Source: Flavihumibacter sp. ZG627 (lineage in GTDB: Bacteria; Bacteroidota; Bacteroidia; Chitinophagales; Chitinophagaceae). From it: a DNA stretch of 64,000 nucleotides. The DNA lies in assembly GCF_000814325.1 (NCBI RefSeq), contig NZ_JPHF01000001.1, positions 434,001 through 498,000 on the forward strand. Direction: 5' to 3'. Under the pieces are notes generated by a model. It searched no databases and had not been told where the DNA came from. It saw only the letters and a program-made list of their open reading frames with translations. This document shows, in pieces, positions 52,088-61,858 of the stretch. A program made the position numbers and the translations under genes. Position 1 is the stretch's first letter, and each line of letters starts with the position of its first letter.

Positions 52088-53809
52088 CATCTCCTTGGGG
52101 TGCATCATCTTCTGCAACTTCTTGGTGAGCAGGAAGAGTATCAATGATGCGAAGCCCGCCATGCCCACAAAGAGCATGAAGAAGTCATAATTATCATTCA
52201 TTTCATAACCGAGGAAACTGGTTGTTTTGCCATCGGGATACAAGGCGCTCAGCACACCTGCAAATTTATTGGCGGCAGCATTGGCAAGAAACCAAACGGC
52301 CATCAGCAGGGAGGCAAATTTCAAGGGAGCCAGCTTATTCACGAGGCTAAGCCCGATAGGTGACAAACAGAGTTCACCCCATGTATGTAGTGCATACATT
52401 CCAAGCAACCACATCATACTCACCTTGATGCCAGGTTCAACATTTTTTACGCCAAATGCGATCCACAAATATCCAAGAGCTAGTAGCAATAATCCCCATG
52501 CCATTTTTGTTGGTGACGATGGTTCGTTTTTACCAAGTTTTATCCAGAGCCATGCAAATACCGGCGCAAAAGCCACAACATATATAGAGTTTAGTGACGC
52601 AAATGCGCTGGCAGGAACTTCATCTATCAGAATGGAAGACTGCCCTTTCATGGCCAGCAAAATGTTTCCAACCAGTACAGTGATAAATAATATTGCCAGC
52701 AGCACCTGAACAGTAATGCGGAGATTTTTATGAAATGCATCCGCGAGTCCTTTCGAAACTTTCTGGAATAGCGTAAATGTATAATAAAGAAGCGCAGCCG
52801 ATAAAACGTATATCAGCCCCATGGGAATATTCCAATTCAATACCCGGTCAGTCTGTTCATCTGCAAAGAAAGTGAGAGATGCTCCCGCCTGTTCAAAAGC
52901 ACTCCAGAAAAAGATCACGAAAAAAGCCACGATGAATATCACCATGATCCGGTCCTTTTCAAATTTATTAATGGTTTTATCAGAGAAAATGAAAAACGCG
53001 ATGAATATCACAGATGCCAGCAACAGATAGGTGAGGAAGCTGAATACTTTAGCATCTATATACAAAAGTCCGATCATAAGGGCCGATAAAATAGCCAGTC
53101 CCAGTCCAACAAATATTGGGTTGGAAAATGCTTTCGGCGCATCTGCAGGAACCTGTCCGAGGGGTTGCCCGTCTGGCGCTACAACATATTTATTTTGGAA
53201 TGCAAGCTGTACCACCACACTGAGCAACATGGCAATTCCTCCTGCCAGGAAAGCCCATTTGAAATCTGCAGGGTCGCCGGTATCGCCCAGGAATGCACAA
53301 ACAATTGGTCCCAGTGCACCTCCCACATTTATCCCCATATAAAAAATTGTATAGGCGGCATCTGTCCGGCGATCACCTTTGGGGTAAAGTTGTCCTACCA
53401 GCGATGAGATATTTGGCTTAAAGAAACCGTTACCGGCAATCATGAATCCGAGTCCGGAGAAAAAGAATATGGAGGATAGTGATTCGTTTGTGCTATATAG
53501 TGAGCCGCAGAAAAAAAGTATGAATTCGCCAATAGCCATCAGCAATCCGCCTGCTATGATCGATCTTTTATTTCCCCAGTAACGGTCTGCAATATATCCA
53601 CCGATCAATGGGGTGAGGTAAACGAGCCCGGTATAAGAGCCATAAAGATTGGAGGCAAACACTTTGTCAAACAGTAGCGCTTTGGTCATGAATAGCACCA
53701 GCACGGCCCGCATGCCGTAATAGTTGAAACGTTCCCACATTTCCGTTGCGAAGAGAATATATAACCCTTTGGGATGGCCTGATTGGGATGCAAGCTGTGA
53801 TTGGCTCAT
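52085..53809 (-). CDS. POT-family peptide/proton symporter (second paralogue)
   Basis: 574 residues. LFATEMWERFNYYGMRAVLV carries the ExxERFxYY motif, GNGFFKPNISSLVGQLYPKG and YTIFYMGINVGGALGPIVCA the conserved POT blocks. About 14 membrane helices. It is upstream of the other POT gene on the same strand and likely arose by duplication. The stop codon TAA is part of element E2. Confidence 0.93.
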   Translation of the reverse strand: MSQSQLASQSGHPKGLYILFATEMWERFNYYGMRAVLVLFMTKALLFDKVFASNLYGSYTGLVYLTPLIGGYIADRYWGNKRSIIAGGLLMAIGEFILFFCGSLYSTNESLSSIFFFSGLGFMIAGNGFFKPNISSLVGQLYPKGDRRTDAAYTIFYMGINVGGALGPIVCAFLGDTGDPADFKWAFLAGGIAMLLSVVVQLAFQNKYVVAPDGQPLGQVPADAPKAFSNPIFVGLGLAILSALMIGLLYIDAKVFSFLTYLLLASVIFIAFFIFSDKTINKFEKDRIMVIFIVAFFVIFFWSAFEQAGASLTFFADEQTDRVLNWNIPMGLIYVLSAALLYYTFTLFQKVSKGLADAFHKNLRITVQVLLAILFITVLVGNILLAMKGQSSILIDEVPASAFASLNSIYVVAFAPVFAWLWIKLGKNEPSSPTKMAWGLLLLALGYLWIAFGVKNVEPGIKVSMMWLLGMYALHTWGELCLSPIGLSLVNKLAPLKFASLLMAVWFLANAAANKFAGVLSALYPDGKTTSFLGYEMNDNYDFFMLFVGMAGFASLILFLLTKKLQKMMHPKEM

Positions 53810-53963
53810 AAGTGGATCGTTAATTTATGATTAGCTTTTGTTTGGATGGGCCAAAATAAGGATAAAATCCGTATGAGTGCTACCGGATGAGCTTTTGAAC
53901 GCATTTCTCTATTTTCGCAGCCGGATTGGTTGATCCGGCTCATTTATATAAGAAAGAATTATC

Positions 53964-55271
53964 ATGAATATATTATTACTCGGATCTGGTGGCCGCGAGC
54001 ATGCAATGGCCTGGAAAATGGCCAAGAGCCCGCTTTGCGACCGTTTATTCATTGCCCCGGGTAATGCCGGTACAGCCCAGTGCGGCACCAATGTTGACCT
54101 GAAATTGACGGAGTTCCGGCAGATCCGCCAATTCTGTATGGATGAATCCGTTGACATGATCCTTGTTGGGCCGGAAGAACCATTAGTAAAGGGAATTGTG
54201 GATTATTTCCGCATGCATCCGGTGGCCCTTAAGAGCGGCGCACTAATGTCAATTATCGGTCCCTCCCTCTATGGTGCACAATTAGAAGGATCAAAAGCCT
54301 TTGCCAAAGCATTCATGGATCGCCATAAAATACCCACCGCTGCTTACCGTGAATTTGATGCAGCCAGCTTTGAAGAAGGTCTTCTTTATATTAAACAGCA
54401 TACACTTCCCATCGTATTGAAAGCGGATGGCTTGGCCGCGGGTAAAGGTGTTCTCATATTAAATGATCACGATGAAGCTGCTAAGGAATTTGAAGAGATG
54501 ATCAAAGAGGAAAAGTTTGGGGATGCGTCTAAAAAAGTGGTGATCGAAGAATTTTTAAGCGGAATAGAAATGAGCGTCTTCGTACTCACCGATGGCAAGA
54601 ACTATGTATTGCTGCCCGATGCAAAGGATTATAAGCGTATCGGAGAAGCTGATACCGGACTAAATACAGGAGGCATGGGCGCTGTTAGTCCGGTTCCTTT
54701 TGCCAATGATATTTTCATGAAAAAAGTGATTGAAAGAGTGGTAAGGCCCACGGTGGCTGGCTTACAGGAAGAACGTATTGATTATAAAGGTTTCATTTTC
54801 GTGGGACTGATAAAGGTAAATGAAGAACCCTTTGTTATTGAATACAATTGCCGGATGGGTGATCCCGAAACGGAAGTAGTTATGCCCCGCCTGCAGAATG
54901 ACCTCGTGGAACTTCTTTTGGCTACTGCCAATGGCGAATTGGATAAGGTTACTGTAGTACAGGATCCGCGGGTAGCCTGCACCGTTATGGCTGTAAGTGG
55001 AGGATATCCGGGTGATTATGAAAAGGGTAAACTTATTAAGGGGCTTGATGCGCAGCTTCCTCCCGCCAGTCTCCTCTTCCATGCAGGAACTGTAGAAAAA
55101 GAAGGAGAGGTGTTTACTGCCGGCGGTCGTGTACTCTGCGTTACTTCTTATGGTGAATCTGTTGGAGAAGCAGTTGCTTTGTCAAAACAGGCACTGAACA
55201 CAATATCTTTCGATGGTATGTATTTCCGGAAAGATATTGGGTATGAGTTTTCTGAAAGCAATAAGTCCTGA
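53964..55271 (+). CDS. purD: Phosphoribosylamine-glycine ligase
   Basis: 435 residues. MNILLLGSGGREHAMAWKMA opens the N-domain. The ATP-grasp region has PIVLKADGLAAGKGVLIL, VVIEEFLSGIEMSVFVLTDG and NTGGMGAVSPVPFAND, with metal ligands in FVIEYNCRMGDPETEVVMPR. It makes glycinamide ribonucleotide in purine synthesis. It is followed after two bases by the dioxygenase gene. Confidence 0.96.
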   Translation: MNILLLGSGGREHAMAWKMAKSPLCDRLFIAPGNAGTAQCGTNVDLKLTEFRQIRQFCMDESVDMILVGPEEPLVKGIVDYFRMHPVALKSGALMSIIGPSLYGAQLEGSKAFAKAFMDRHKIPTAAYREFDAASFEEGLLYIKQHTLPIVLKADGLAAGKGVLILNDHDEAAKEFEEMIKEEKFGDASKKVVIEEFLSGIEMSVFVLTDGKNYVLLPDAKDYKRIGEADTGLNTGGMGAVSPVPFANDIFMKKVIERVVRPTVAGLQEERIDYKGFIFVGLIKVNEEPFVIEYNCRMGDPETEVVMPRLQNDLVELLLATANGELDKVTVVQDPRVACTVMAVSGGYPGDYEKGKLIKGLDAQLPPASLLFHAGTVEKEGEVFTAGGRVLCVTSYGESVGEAVALSKQALNTISFDGMYFRKDIGYEFSESNKS

Positions 55272-55273
55272 TC

Positions 55274-56320
55274 ATGAAAAACGTTCATTATTCTGATTAC
55301 CTGCAGCTTGATAAGATTCTTAATGCACAACAACCTGAAAGTGATTTATTGCAGCAACCCGCGCATGATGAAATGTTATTCATCATTATCCACCAGGCTT
55401 ATGAATTATGGTTCAAACAGGTGATGTATGAGGTGGAATCAGTGAATACCATAATGAAGCAGCCTGAACTCAATGATAATTCACCAGAATTACAAATCGT
55501 GGTCCATAGGCTCCAGCGTTCTGTTACCATTTTAAAAGTATTGGTACACCAGATCGATATTATGGAAACAATGACACCCATGGATTTTCTTGATTTCCGT
55601 GATATGCTCCGGCCGGCATCGGGTTTCCAAAGCTGGCAATTCAAGGCGCTGGAAGCCAGGCTGGGACTGCAATTCATGCAGCGCCACGGACAGGAGTATT
55701 ATACTTCGCAATTACGTCCGGAGCAGGTTGCTTTGATCAAACAGGTAGAATCTGAACAACCCCTCATAAGTCTGCTTAATCAATGGCTCGAACGAATGCC
55801 ATTTCTTGACCAGTCACCTGATTGGTTTGCTGATTATTCAGCTGTCTACCGGTCGAGCCTGACTGAAAAAGAATTAGCAAATCTGCAGGGCTTTGAATCA
55901 GTATTTGGAGAATACACTGATACCACCTCCAGCATTCCAAATGAGGATGCAGCTACTGGAAATTCCTCTGGTTCTATTCGACAGCTCTCACCAAGAGCAT
56001 GCAGGGCAGCTCTTTTTATTATGCTCTACCGCGGTTACCCCATGCTTCAGCAGCCCTTTCAACTGCTTAATGTTTTACTCGAGATCGATGAGCAGCTCAG
56101 CACCTGGCGATATCGGCATATGAATATGGTACACCGTATGATCGGAACCCGGGTGGGCACTGGTGGGAGTACAGGAAAGGATTATCTTAAAGGGGCGGTT
56201 GACAAACATTATATCTTCAGGGAGATCGCCCAGCTGACAAGCTTTTTGGTAGAGCGCAGGCGCCTGCCTTCCCTTGATAAGGAAACGGAAAAACGTTTGG
56301 GCTTTCTGTCTCATTCCTGA
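55274..56320 (+). CDS. Tryptophan 2,3-dioxygenase family protein
   Basis: 348 residues. HYSDYLQLDKILNAQQPESD, HDEMLFIIIHQAYELWFKQV and MTPMDFLDFRDMLRPASGFQ SWQF are the family core, and RYRHMNMVHRMIGTRVGTGG STGKDYL holds the haem-ligating His and the substrate-binding loop. The haem enzyme opens the indole ring of tryptophan to N-formylkynurenine. A Ser/Thr-rich segment near residues 215-235 is an insertion. The tight coupling to purD is curious, as no shared pathway is known. Confidence 0.92.
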   Translation: MKNVHYSDYLQLDKILNAQQPESDLLQQPAHDEMLFIIIHQAYELWFKQVMYEVESVNTIMKQPELNDNSPELQIVVHRLQRSVTILKVLVHQIDIMETMTPMDFLDFRDMLRPASGFQSWQFKALEARLGLQFMQRHGQEYYTSQLRPEQVALIKQVESEQPLISLLNQWLERMPFLDQSPDWFADYSAVYRSSLTEKELANLQGFESVFGEYTDTTSSIPNEDAATGNSSGSIRQLSPRACRAALFIMLYRGYPMLQQPFQLLNVLLEIDEQLSTWRYRHMNMVHRMIGTRVGTGGSTGKDYLKGAVDKHYIFREIAQLTSFLVERRRLPSLDKETEKRLGFLSHS

Positions 56321-56359
56321 TACTTCTGCCTTTTTCAGTTACAAACTAAATGATTGCTT

Positions 56360-57736
56360 ATGAAATTTTCGGTTACGATTCTTCTGTTTACAGCAGTTAT
56401 GGCAGTTACAACATTACCTGCGCAAACAGGGGTTGTTGTGCAGCAAACTGAGGGGCAGGTGGCAAGGGAAAAAACGGCTGATCCTTGTGCAGATAGCTCA
56501 AAGATGCAATGGTTTGCTGATGCCAAACTTGGCATATTCATCCACTGGGGAATCTATGCAGTGAATGGTATTGATGAGAGCTGGAGCTTTCACAATCGCA
56601 AGATCAGCCACAGCGATTATATGAAGCAGTTAGGCGGCTTCACAGCCTCCCGTTATGATCCGGAACAGTGGGCAGAACTGATCCGCGAAAGTGGTGCCCG
56701 CTATGCTGTCATCACTACCAAACACCATGATGGTGTTGCCTTATGGCCCAGCAAACAAAATCATTATAATGTTGTGAAAGATACGCGCGCCCGCCGCGAT
56801 CTGCTCACCCCATTTTTTGCAGCATTGGATAAACGCAATATCAAACGCGGGGCTTATTTTTCTTTGATCGATTGGTCGCATCCTGATTACCCTGGCTTTC
56901 TTCGCGACAGCTCCCGTTATAAAGTGCAGGAAGACTCTTTAAGATGGAATAGATTCCTTGCTTTTAATCTCGCACAGATCAATGAAGTATCTAGCCAGTT
57001 CCGTCCCGATCTGTGGTGGTTCGATGGCGATTGGGAACATAGTGCAGCAGAATGGAATGCCTCGGGTATACGCTCAGCAATTCTGAGTAAGAAACCATCT
57101 GCCATCATTAATGCGAGACTGGCAGGCTATGGTGATTATGACACGCCTGAACAGAATACACCTATCACCCGGCCCAAAGGAAAATGGTGGGAGCTTTGTA
57201 TGACCATTAATAATAATTGGGGCTACCAGCATACTGACACCAACTGGAAAACGCCTTCTGAGATCATTCATATTTTTGCTGATGCCATCGGCAGCGGTGG
57301 CAATCTCTTACTCGATATCGGACCTAAAGAAGATGGGACAATTCCCCCGCAACAAGTTACAGTTCTTAAAGAACTGGGCAGGTGGAATAAAAAACATGAA
57401 GAGGCAATATTTGGTTCGCTGGGAGGAATGCCGCAGGGTCATTTTTATGGGCCTTCCACCATCTCTAAAGATTCCACGGTTCTTTATCTTTTCTTAACGG
57501 GCAAGCCATCGGGATCGGTGATGGTCAAGGGTTTGAAGAATACGATCAAAAAAATAAGGGTAGTGGGATCAGGCCAAACACTGGAGCACAAAATCGTCGG
57601 AAAGATCTCCTGGAGCCAGGTTCCCGGCCTGGTATTCATTGATATACCCGCAACGGTGAAAGACGAATATATGTCTGTCCTTGCCCTCGAACTTGATAAG
57701 CCGCTGAGTCTTTATACGGGGCATGGCGGATTATAA
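56360..57736 (+). CDS. Alpha-L-fucosidase, GH29
   Basis: About 458 residues from the ATG at 56360, giving a signal peptide ending LPAQTG. WFADAKLGIFIHWGIYAVNG, RYAVITTKHHDGVALWPSKQ and PDLWWFDGDWEHSAAEW (catalytic Asp in WFDGDW) identify GH29. NWGYQHTDTNWKTPSEIIHI and LLDIGPKEDGTIPPQQ follow. It removes terminal fucose from glycans in the periplasm or outside. Not part of a recognisable polysaccharide utilisation locus here. Confidence 0.93.
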   Translation: MKFSVTILLFTAVMAVTTLPAQTGVVVQQTEGQVAREKTADPCADSSKMQWFADAKLGIFIHWGIYAVNGIDESWSFHNRKISHSDYMKQLGGFTASRYDPEQWAELIRESGARYAVITTKHHDGVALWPSKQNHYNVVKDTRARRDLLTPFFAALDKRNIKRGAYFSLIDWSHPDYPGFLRDSSRYKVQEDSLRWNRFLAFNLAQINEVSSQFRPDLWWFDGDWEHSAAEWNASGIRSAILSKKPSAIINARLAGYGDYDTPEQNTPITRPKGKWWELCMTINNNWGYQHTDTNWKTPSEIIHIFADAIGSGGNLLLDIGPKEDGTIPPQQVTVLKELGRWNKKHEEAIFGSLGGMPQGHFYGPSTISKDSTVLYLFLTGKPSGSVMVKGLKNTIKKIRVVGSGQTLEHKIVGKISWSQVPGLVFIDIPATVKDEYMSVLALELDKPLSLYTGHGGL

Positions 57737-57788
57737 AAGTATACCGGATAGGGTTAGGTGAAATTGTTTCGGAAATACTTTACCGAAG

Positions 57789-59027
57789 TTAACTGTCATG
57801 TGAGGATGATTCATTCCTTACAGGTACCAGCAGCAACCAAATTATAGATGAGATGGCCAGTATCGCCGCTGCCAGGAATGTGAAAGAGGCGCCCCGGAGC
57901 ATCCAGATAAAACCTGCCATGCTGCTGGATAATAAGGTGCAGATACTTTGTAATGACCCATATAAGCCAAGTGCGGTGGCTGTTTTATTGCGATCAACGA
58001 GGTTGCTGATCAATGCTTTCGAAATGCCTTCGGTGGCCGCGGCATAAAGACCGTACAGGAGAAATAATATAAAGATCAGCATCACATAATCGCTTTTCTC
58101 TCCATTCCAACTCATATATGCAAAACCTGAATACACAACTACAAATAAAGTCATTCCCCCCAGAATAGTTTTTTTCAATCCCCATCGGTCTGCCAGCATT
58201 CCCATTGGAAAGGCAGCGGCTGCATAGATGATATTGTAGAAGATATAAGCACTGATAGTTATAGTATCGGATCCGGTGATGGCTTTTGCCTGCAATAAAA
58301 GAAATGCATCGGAACTATTGGCTAACGCAAACAGGAGTAATCCAATAACAAGTCTGCGATATTGTTGACTTCCCTCTCGCCAGAAAGAAAAAAAGGAAAA
58401 GAAGGGGATGGCTTTTTTTGGATGCAGAGTTTTTTCTTTTTCATGTTTAATGATCTTTTTCTCATGTAACATGAATAGTAAAGCAACAGAAATAACACCT
58501 GGGATAAATGCCCAAAAGAACAAGGGGCGGTAAGCGCCGGGATAAAAATGCAGGAAGGCAAGGGCAGCGGAAGGGCCCAGAATTGCACCAACGGTATCCC
58601 ATCCCCGGTGAAACCCAAAAACTCTCGCCCGTGTGTGAGGGGTACTTTCCCCGGCCAATATTGCATCCCTGGCAGCACTGCGCATACCTTTGCCAAGCCG
58701 GTCGATAGTTCTTGCAAAAAATATCCAGACGGGATATATGAAAAAAGCCATGAGTGGTTTTGAGATGGCACTGAGTGCATATCCCATGCGTACAAAGGGA
58801 AGTCTCCGCCCTCGTTGATCCGATAAGTTTCCGAAATAACCTTTTGTTAGTCCCACCACAAATTCTGCTATCCCTTCAAGAACACCTATCAGTGCTATTG
58901 AAAACCCGATTTCTTTGAGATATACCGGCACAATGGGGTAAAGCATTTCACTCGCAAAATCTGCGAACAGGCTTACCATCGCCAAAATCCAGACTGTTCG
59001 ATTGATGTTTACACTCCCGGTTGACAT
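57789..59027 (-). CDS. Major facilitator superfamily transporter
   Basis: 412 residues, twelve membrane helices. FADFASEMLYPIVPVYLKEI in TM1 and GYFGNLSDQRGRRLPFVRMG after TM2 (the D-x-x-G-R-R/K MFS loop motif) are visible. The second half has FPMGMLADRWGLKKTILGGM, the same loop repeated. Substrate unknown. Divergent from mreB. Confidence 0.88.
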   Translation of the reverse strand: MSTGSVNINRTVWILAMVSLFADFASEMLYPIVPVYLKEIGFSIALIGVLEGIAEFVVGLTKGYFGNLSDQRGRRLPFVRMGYALSAISKPLMAFFIYPVWIFFARTIDRLGKGMRSAARDAILAGESTPHTRARVFGFHRGWDTVGAILGPSAALAFLHFYPGAYRPLFFWAFIPGVISVALLFMLHEKKIIKHEKEKTLHPKKAIPFFSFFSFWREGSQQYRRLVIGLLLFALANSSDAFLLLQAKAITGSDTITISAYIFYNIIYAAAAFPMGMLADRWGLKKTILGGMTLFVVVYSGFAYMSWNGEKSDYVMLIFILFLLYGLYAAATEGISKALISNLVDRNKTATALGLYGSLQSICTLLSSSMAGFIWMLRGASFTFLAAAILAISSIIWLLLVPVRNESSSHDS

Positions 59028-59207
59028 ATGGCGAAAGTAATTGATGTGCGCAAAAAGCCTTTACGAACTTATTTCGGCACTTCTTTTGCGATAGTTGGCT
59101 AATTGTGAAAAAATTGGTGATAATCAATGAATACTACTTTGATAAATCGGATTATTTCCTCCAATTTTGCTCACATTATATCCTGACTAAAAATCTGACC
59201 GCATAAA
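59028..59207. promoter_or_regulatory. Divergent intergenic region between the MFS gene and mreB
   Basis: 180 bp, A/T-rich, must hold promoters for both directions. No clear TTTG/TAnnTTTG pair stands out, and no repeat of the families described here is present. Confidence 0.4.
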
Positions 59208-60233
59208 ATGGGATTATTCAATTTTCTGACCCAGGAAATCGCCATGGATCTGGGTACTGCTAATACCCTTATCATACATAACGACGAGATTGTGGTCAAC
59301 GAGCCTTCCATAGTGGCACTTGACCGGAACAACCCGAAAAATGTTCTTGCCGTAGGTAAGCGCGCCCTGATGATGCACGAGAAGACGCATGAAAGCATCC
59401 GGACGGTAAGGCCACTCAAAGATGGTGTTATCGCTGATTTCAATGCTGCCGAGCTCATGATCCGTGAGATGATCAAGATGATCTACCCCAAAAAACCTCT
59501 TTTTCCTCCTTCATGGCGCATGATGATATGCATTCCTTCTTCCATCACGGAAGTTGAAAAGCGTGCTGTACGCGATAGCGCAGAACAGGCAGGCGCCAAG
59601 GAAGTTTACCTTATCCATGAGCCAATGGCGGCTGCACTGGGTATAGGTATTGATGTGGAGGAACCCGTGGGTAACATGATCATTGATATTGGTGGTGGTA
59701 CAACGGGTATCACGGTAATTGCGCTTGCAGGTATCGTTTGTGACCAAAGCATCCGTATTGCCGGTGATGAATTTACAGCCGATATCATGGAAGCCCTTCG
59801 CCGTTACCATAGTCTCCTGATCGGTGAAAGGACTGCAGAACAGATCAAGATCCAGATCGGAGCCGCGATGAAGGACCTCGAAAATCCACCCGACGATATT
59901 CCTGTTAATGGTCGCGACCTGGTTACAGGAATTCCAAAACAGATCATGGTAAGCTACCAGGAGATCGCCGAAGCACTCGATAAAAGCATTTTCAAAATTG
60001 AGGAGGCCATCCTCAAGGCACTGGAAACCACACCACCGGAACTGGCAGCGGATATATATCGCCGTGGGCTCTATATCACAGGCGGTGGAGCTTTGCTGAG
60101 AGGGCTCGACAAACGCCTTAGCCAGAAAATAAAACTTCCGGTGCATGTGGCCGACGATCCACTGAAAAGCGTTGTTCGCGGAACGGGGATCGCACTTAAA
60201 AATTATGACCGGTATCCGTTTGTGATGCGCTGA
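59208..60233 (+). CDS. mreB: Rod-shape actin homologue MreB
   Basis: 341 residues. FLTQEIAMDLGTANTLIIHN is phosphate loop 1; RMMICIPSSITEVEKRAVRD, VYLIHEPMAAALGIGIDVEE, GNMIIDIGGGTTGITVIALA and GLYITGGGALLRGLDKRLSQ are the remaining ATPase blocks. The filament guides lateral cell-wall synthesis with MreC, MreD, RodA and PBP2. First gene of the mre operon. Confidence 0.98.
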   Translation: MGLFNFLTQEIAMDLGTANTLIIHNDEIVVNEPSIVALDRNNPKNVLAVGKRALMMHEKTHESIRTVRPLKDGVIADFNAAELMIREMIKMIYPKKPLFPPSWRMMICIPSSITEVEKRAVRDSAEQAGAKEVYLIHEPMAAALGIGIDVEEPVGNMIIDIGGGTTGITVIALAGIVCDQSIRIAGDEFTADIMEALRRYHSLLIGERTAEQIKIQIGAAMKDLENPPDDIPVNGRDLVTGIPKQIMVSYQEIAEALDKSIFKIEEAILKALETTPPELAADIYRRGLYITGGGALLRGLDKRLSQKIKLPVHVADDPLKSVVRGTGIALKNYDRYPFVMR

Positions 60234-60278
60234 TAAAGGAGCGGGTTAGAAGCATAAATTTGATAAGAGGAGGCTGCT

Positions 60279-61133
60279 ATGCGTAATATCTTTCTGTTCA
60301 TCCGGCGCTATTTCAATTTCATTTTTTTCCTGGCGCTGCAGGTGCTTGCATTGTCCTTTCTCTTCCGTTATAACAAATTTCATGAGGCGGCGGCCATGGG
60401 CGTAGCCAGTGAAATAACGGGAAGCATCAATGACCGCTATAATACGGTTGAATACTACTTCAAACTTAAAAAAGCCAACGAAGTTCTCGTGAAGGAAAAC
60501 GTTTCCCTTCGTGAGATGCTTCGGTCTAATTACCAGCCCGCCGATACCAGCAGCAGGATCGTGGTGGATTCCATTCGTGTTGACAGTCTTAAGCCATACC
60601 AGAAATACACTTATCTTGATGCCCGTGTAGTTGGGAGTTTTGTTACTACGCAAACCAATTTCTTTACCCTGCATCGGGGCTCCAACCAGGGTGTAGCAGT
60701 TGATATGGCCGTGATCGGATCAAGGGGTATCGTTGGCAGGGTGGTGAATGTTAGCAATAATTTCGCCACAGTAATGAGCATGATCAGCAGGCAATTTAAA
60801 GTGGATGGTAAACTCAAAGGATCTGAAGAACGTGGATCCGTTAGCTGGGATGGTGTGAACCCACGCTTTGTACAGATGCGGAACATCCCCAAGAACATCA
60901 AGGTCAATAAAGGGGATTCCGTTCTAACAAGTGATCTGTCCTCGATATTTCCACCCAATATCCTGATCGGAACTGTTGATACCGCCATCAGTGATCCAAG
61001 TACTAATTTTCTCAACCTCCGGTTACGCACGGCTACAAATTTTTCTACGATACAATATGTATATGTAGTTCAGAATAAACAAATGGAAGAACAAACAGCG
61101 CTCGAAAAAGCAACAAGAAAAACAAATGAGTGA
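60279..61133 (+). CDS. mreC: Rod-shape protein MreC
   Basis: 284 residues. One N-terminal membrane helix (about 10-30), a coiled coil (about 60-85, VEYYFKLKKANEVLVKENVS), and the periplasmic beta domain with LDARVVGSFVTTQTNFFTLH, RGIVGRVVNVSNNFATVMSM. It links MreB to PBP2. Overlaps mreD by 8 bp. Confidence 0.95.
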   Translation: MRNIFLFIRRYFNFIFFLALQVLALSFLFRYNKFHEAAAMGVASEITGSINDRYNTVEYYFKLKKANEVLVKENVSLREMLRSNYQPADTSSRIVVDSIRVDSLKPYQKYTYLDARVVGSFVTTQTNFFTLHRGSNQGVAVDMAVIGSRGIVGRVVNVSNNFATVMSMISRQFKVDGKLKGSEERGSVSWDGVNPRFVQMRNIPKNIKVNKGDSVLTSDLSSIFPPNILIGTVDTAISDPSTNFLNLRLRTATNFSTIQYVYVVQNKQMEEQTALEKATRKTNE

Positions 61134-61659
61134 CCTGGTAAAAAATACTATCCGCTTTATTGTTTTTATCCTCGTGCAGGTATTCGTCCTGCACAAGATT
61201 CCACCGCTGCATCAGTTTGTGGTTCCATACCTCTATTTTTTATACATTCTCTGGCTGCCTTTCAATATGGGCCGTACCTGGCTTATGGTGGTAGCCTTTC
61301 TGTTCGGGCTATCGCTCGATTATTTCCTGGTAACTCCCGGGCTTCATGCTGCGGCCTGTGTATTCATTGCTTATATCAGACCATTCCTCGTAAACCTGCT
61401 GATTCGCCAGGAAGGTGCTGAACAAAGCTATGGCGCGCCTTCTCCTGCCAGTATGGGATGGGCACCCTATTCGGTTTTTGTTCTGGTGCTTACCGTTCTT
61501 CACCATGGCTACCTGGTTTTCCTTGAATGGATGCAGTTCGGCAACTTCTGGTACTTCCTCGGTAAAGTATTTGCAACAACGGCCGTAAGCCTCCTTCTTA
61601 TACTTATTACTGAACTTTTGTTCTACCGCAAAGAAAGGTACAGAACCAACGCCGTGTAG
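61126..61659 (+). CDS. mreD: Rod-shape protein MreD
   Basis: 177 residues, five membrane helices, starting MSDLVKNTIRFIVFILVQVF. Sequence conservation in MreD is low, so the assignment rests on position, size and hydrophobic profile. The stop TAG is directly followed by GTAAGAAGTAAG, the start of a GGTAAGA element. Confidence 0.92.
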   Translation: MSDLVKNTIRFIVFILVQVFVLHKIPPLHQFVVPYLYFLYILWLPFNMGRTWLMVVAFLFGLSLDYFLVTPGLHAAACVFIAYIRPFLVNLLIRQEGAEQSYGAPSPASMGWAPYSVFVLVLTVLHHGYLVFLEWMQFGNFWYFLGKVFATTAVSLLLILITELLFYRKERYRTNAV

Positions 61660-61856
61660 GTAAGAAGTAAGATTTAAGAGGTAAGAATTACGTGGAGGAT
61701 GTACTGCGGTTTTGTGGGGGATTAAATCGTTAGTTTTCTTTATTGTTGCATACTTACCTTTACTTGGGTGCACATGATTAATTTTGTCAAATCTTAAATC
61801 TTAATTCTTAAATCTTACCTCAACTCTTACCTCTTACCTCTTAATTCTTACCTCCC
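61660..61856. repeat. GGTAAGA inverted-repeat-like element E3 inside the mre operon
   Basis: Left arm GGTAAGAAGTAAGATTTAAG and right arm CTTACCTCTTAATTCTTACC are imperfect inverted repeats enclosing about 100 bp without the E1/E2 core. The element fills the mreD-mrdA gap, ending 2 bp before the mrdA ATG. The core may also hold a promoter (GCATACTTACCTTTACTTGG). Confidence 0.75.
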
Positions 61857-61858
61857 TC

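Noticed and set aside
57765-57790. Terminator between the GH29 and MFS genes
   Set aside because: TTTCGG and CCGAA can pair but the stem is short and the loop is long, with no T run; too weak to report.
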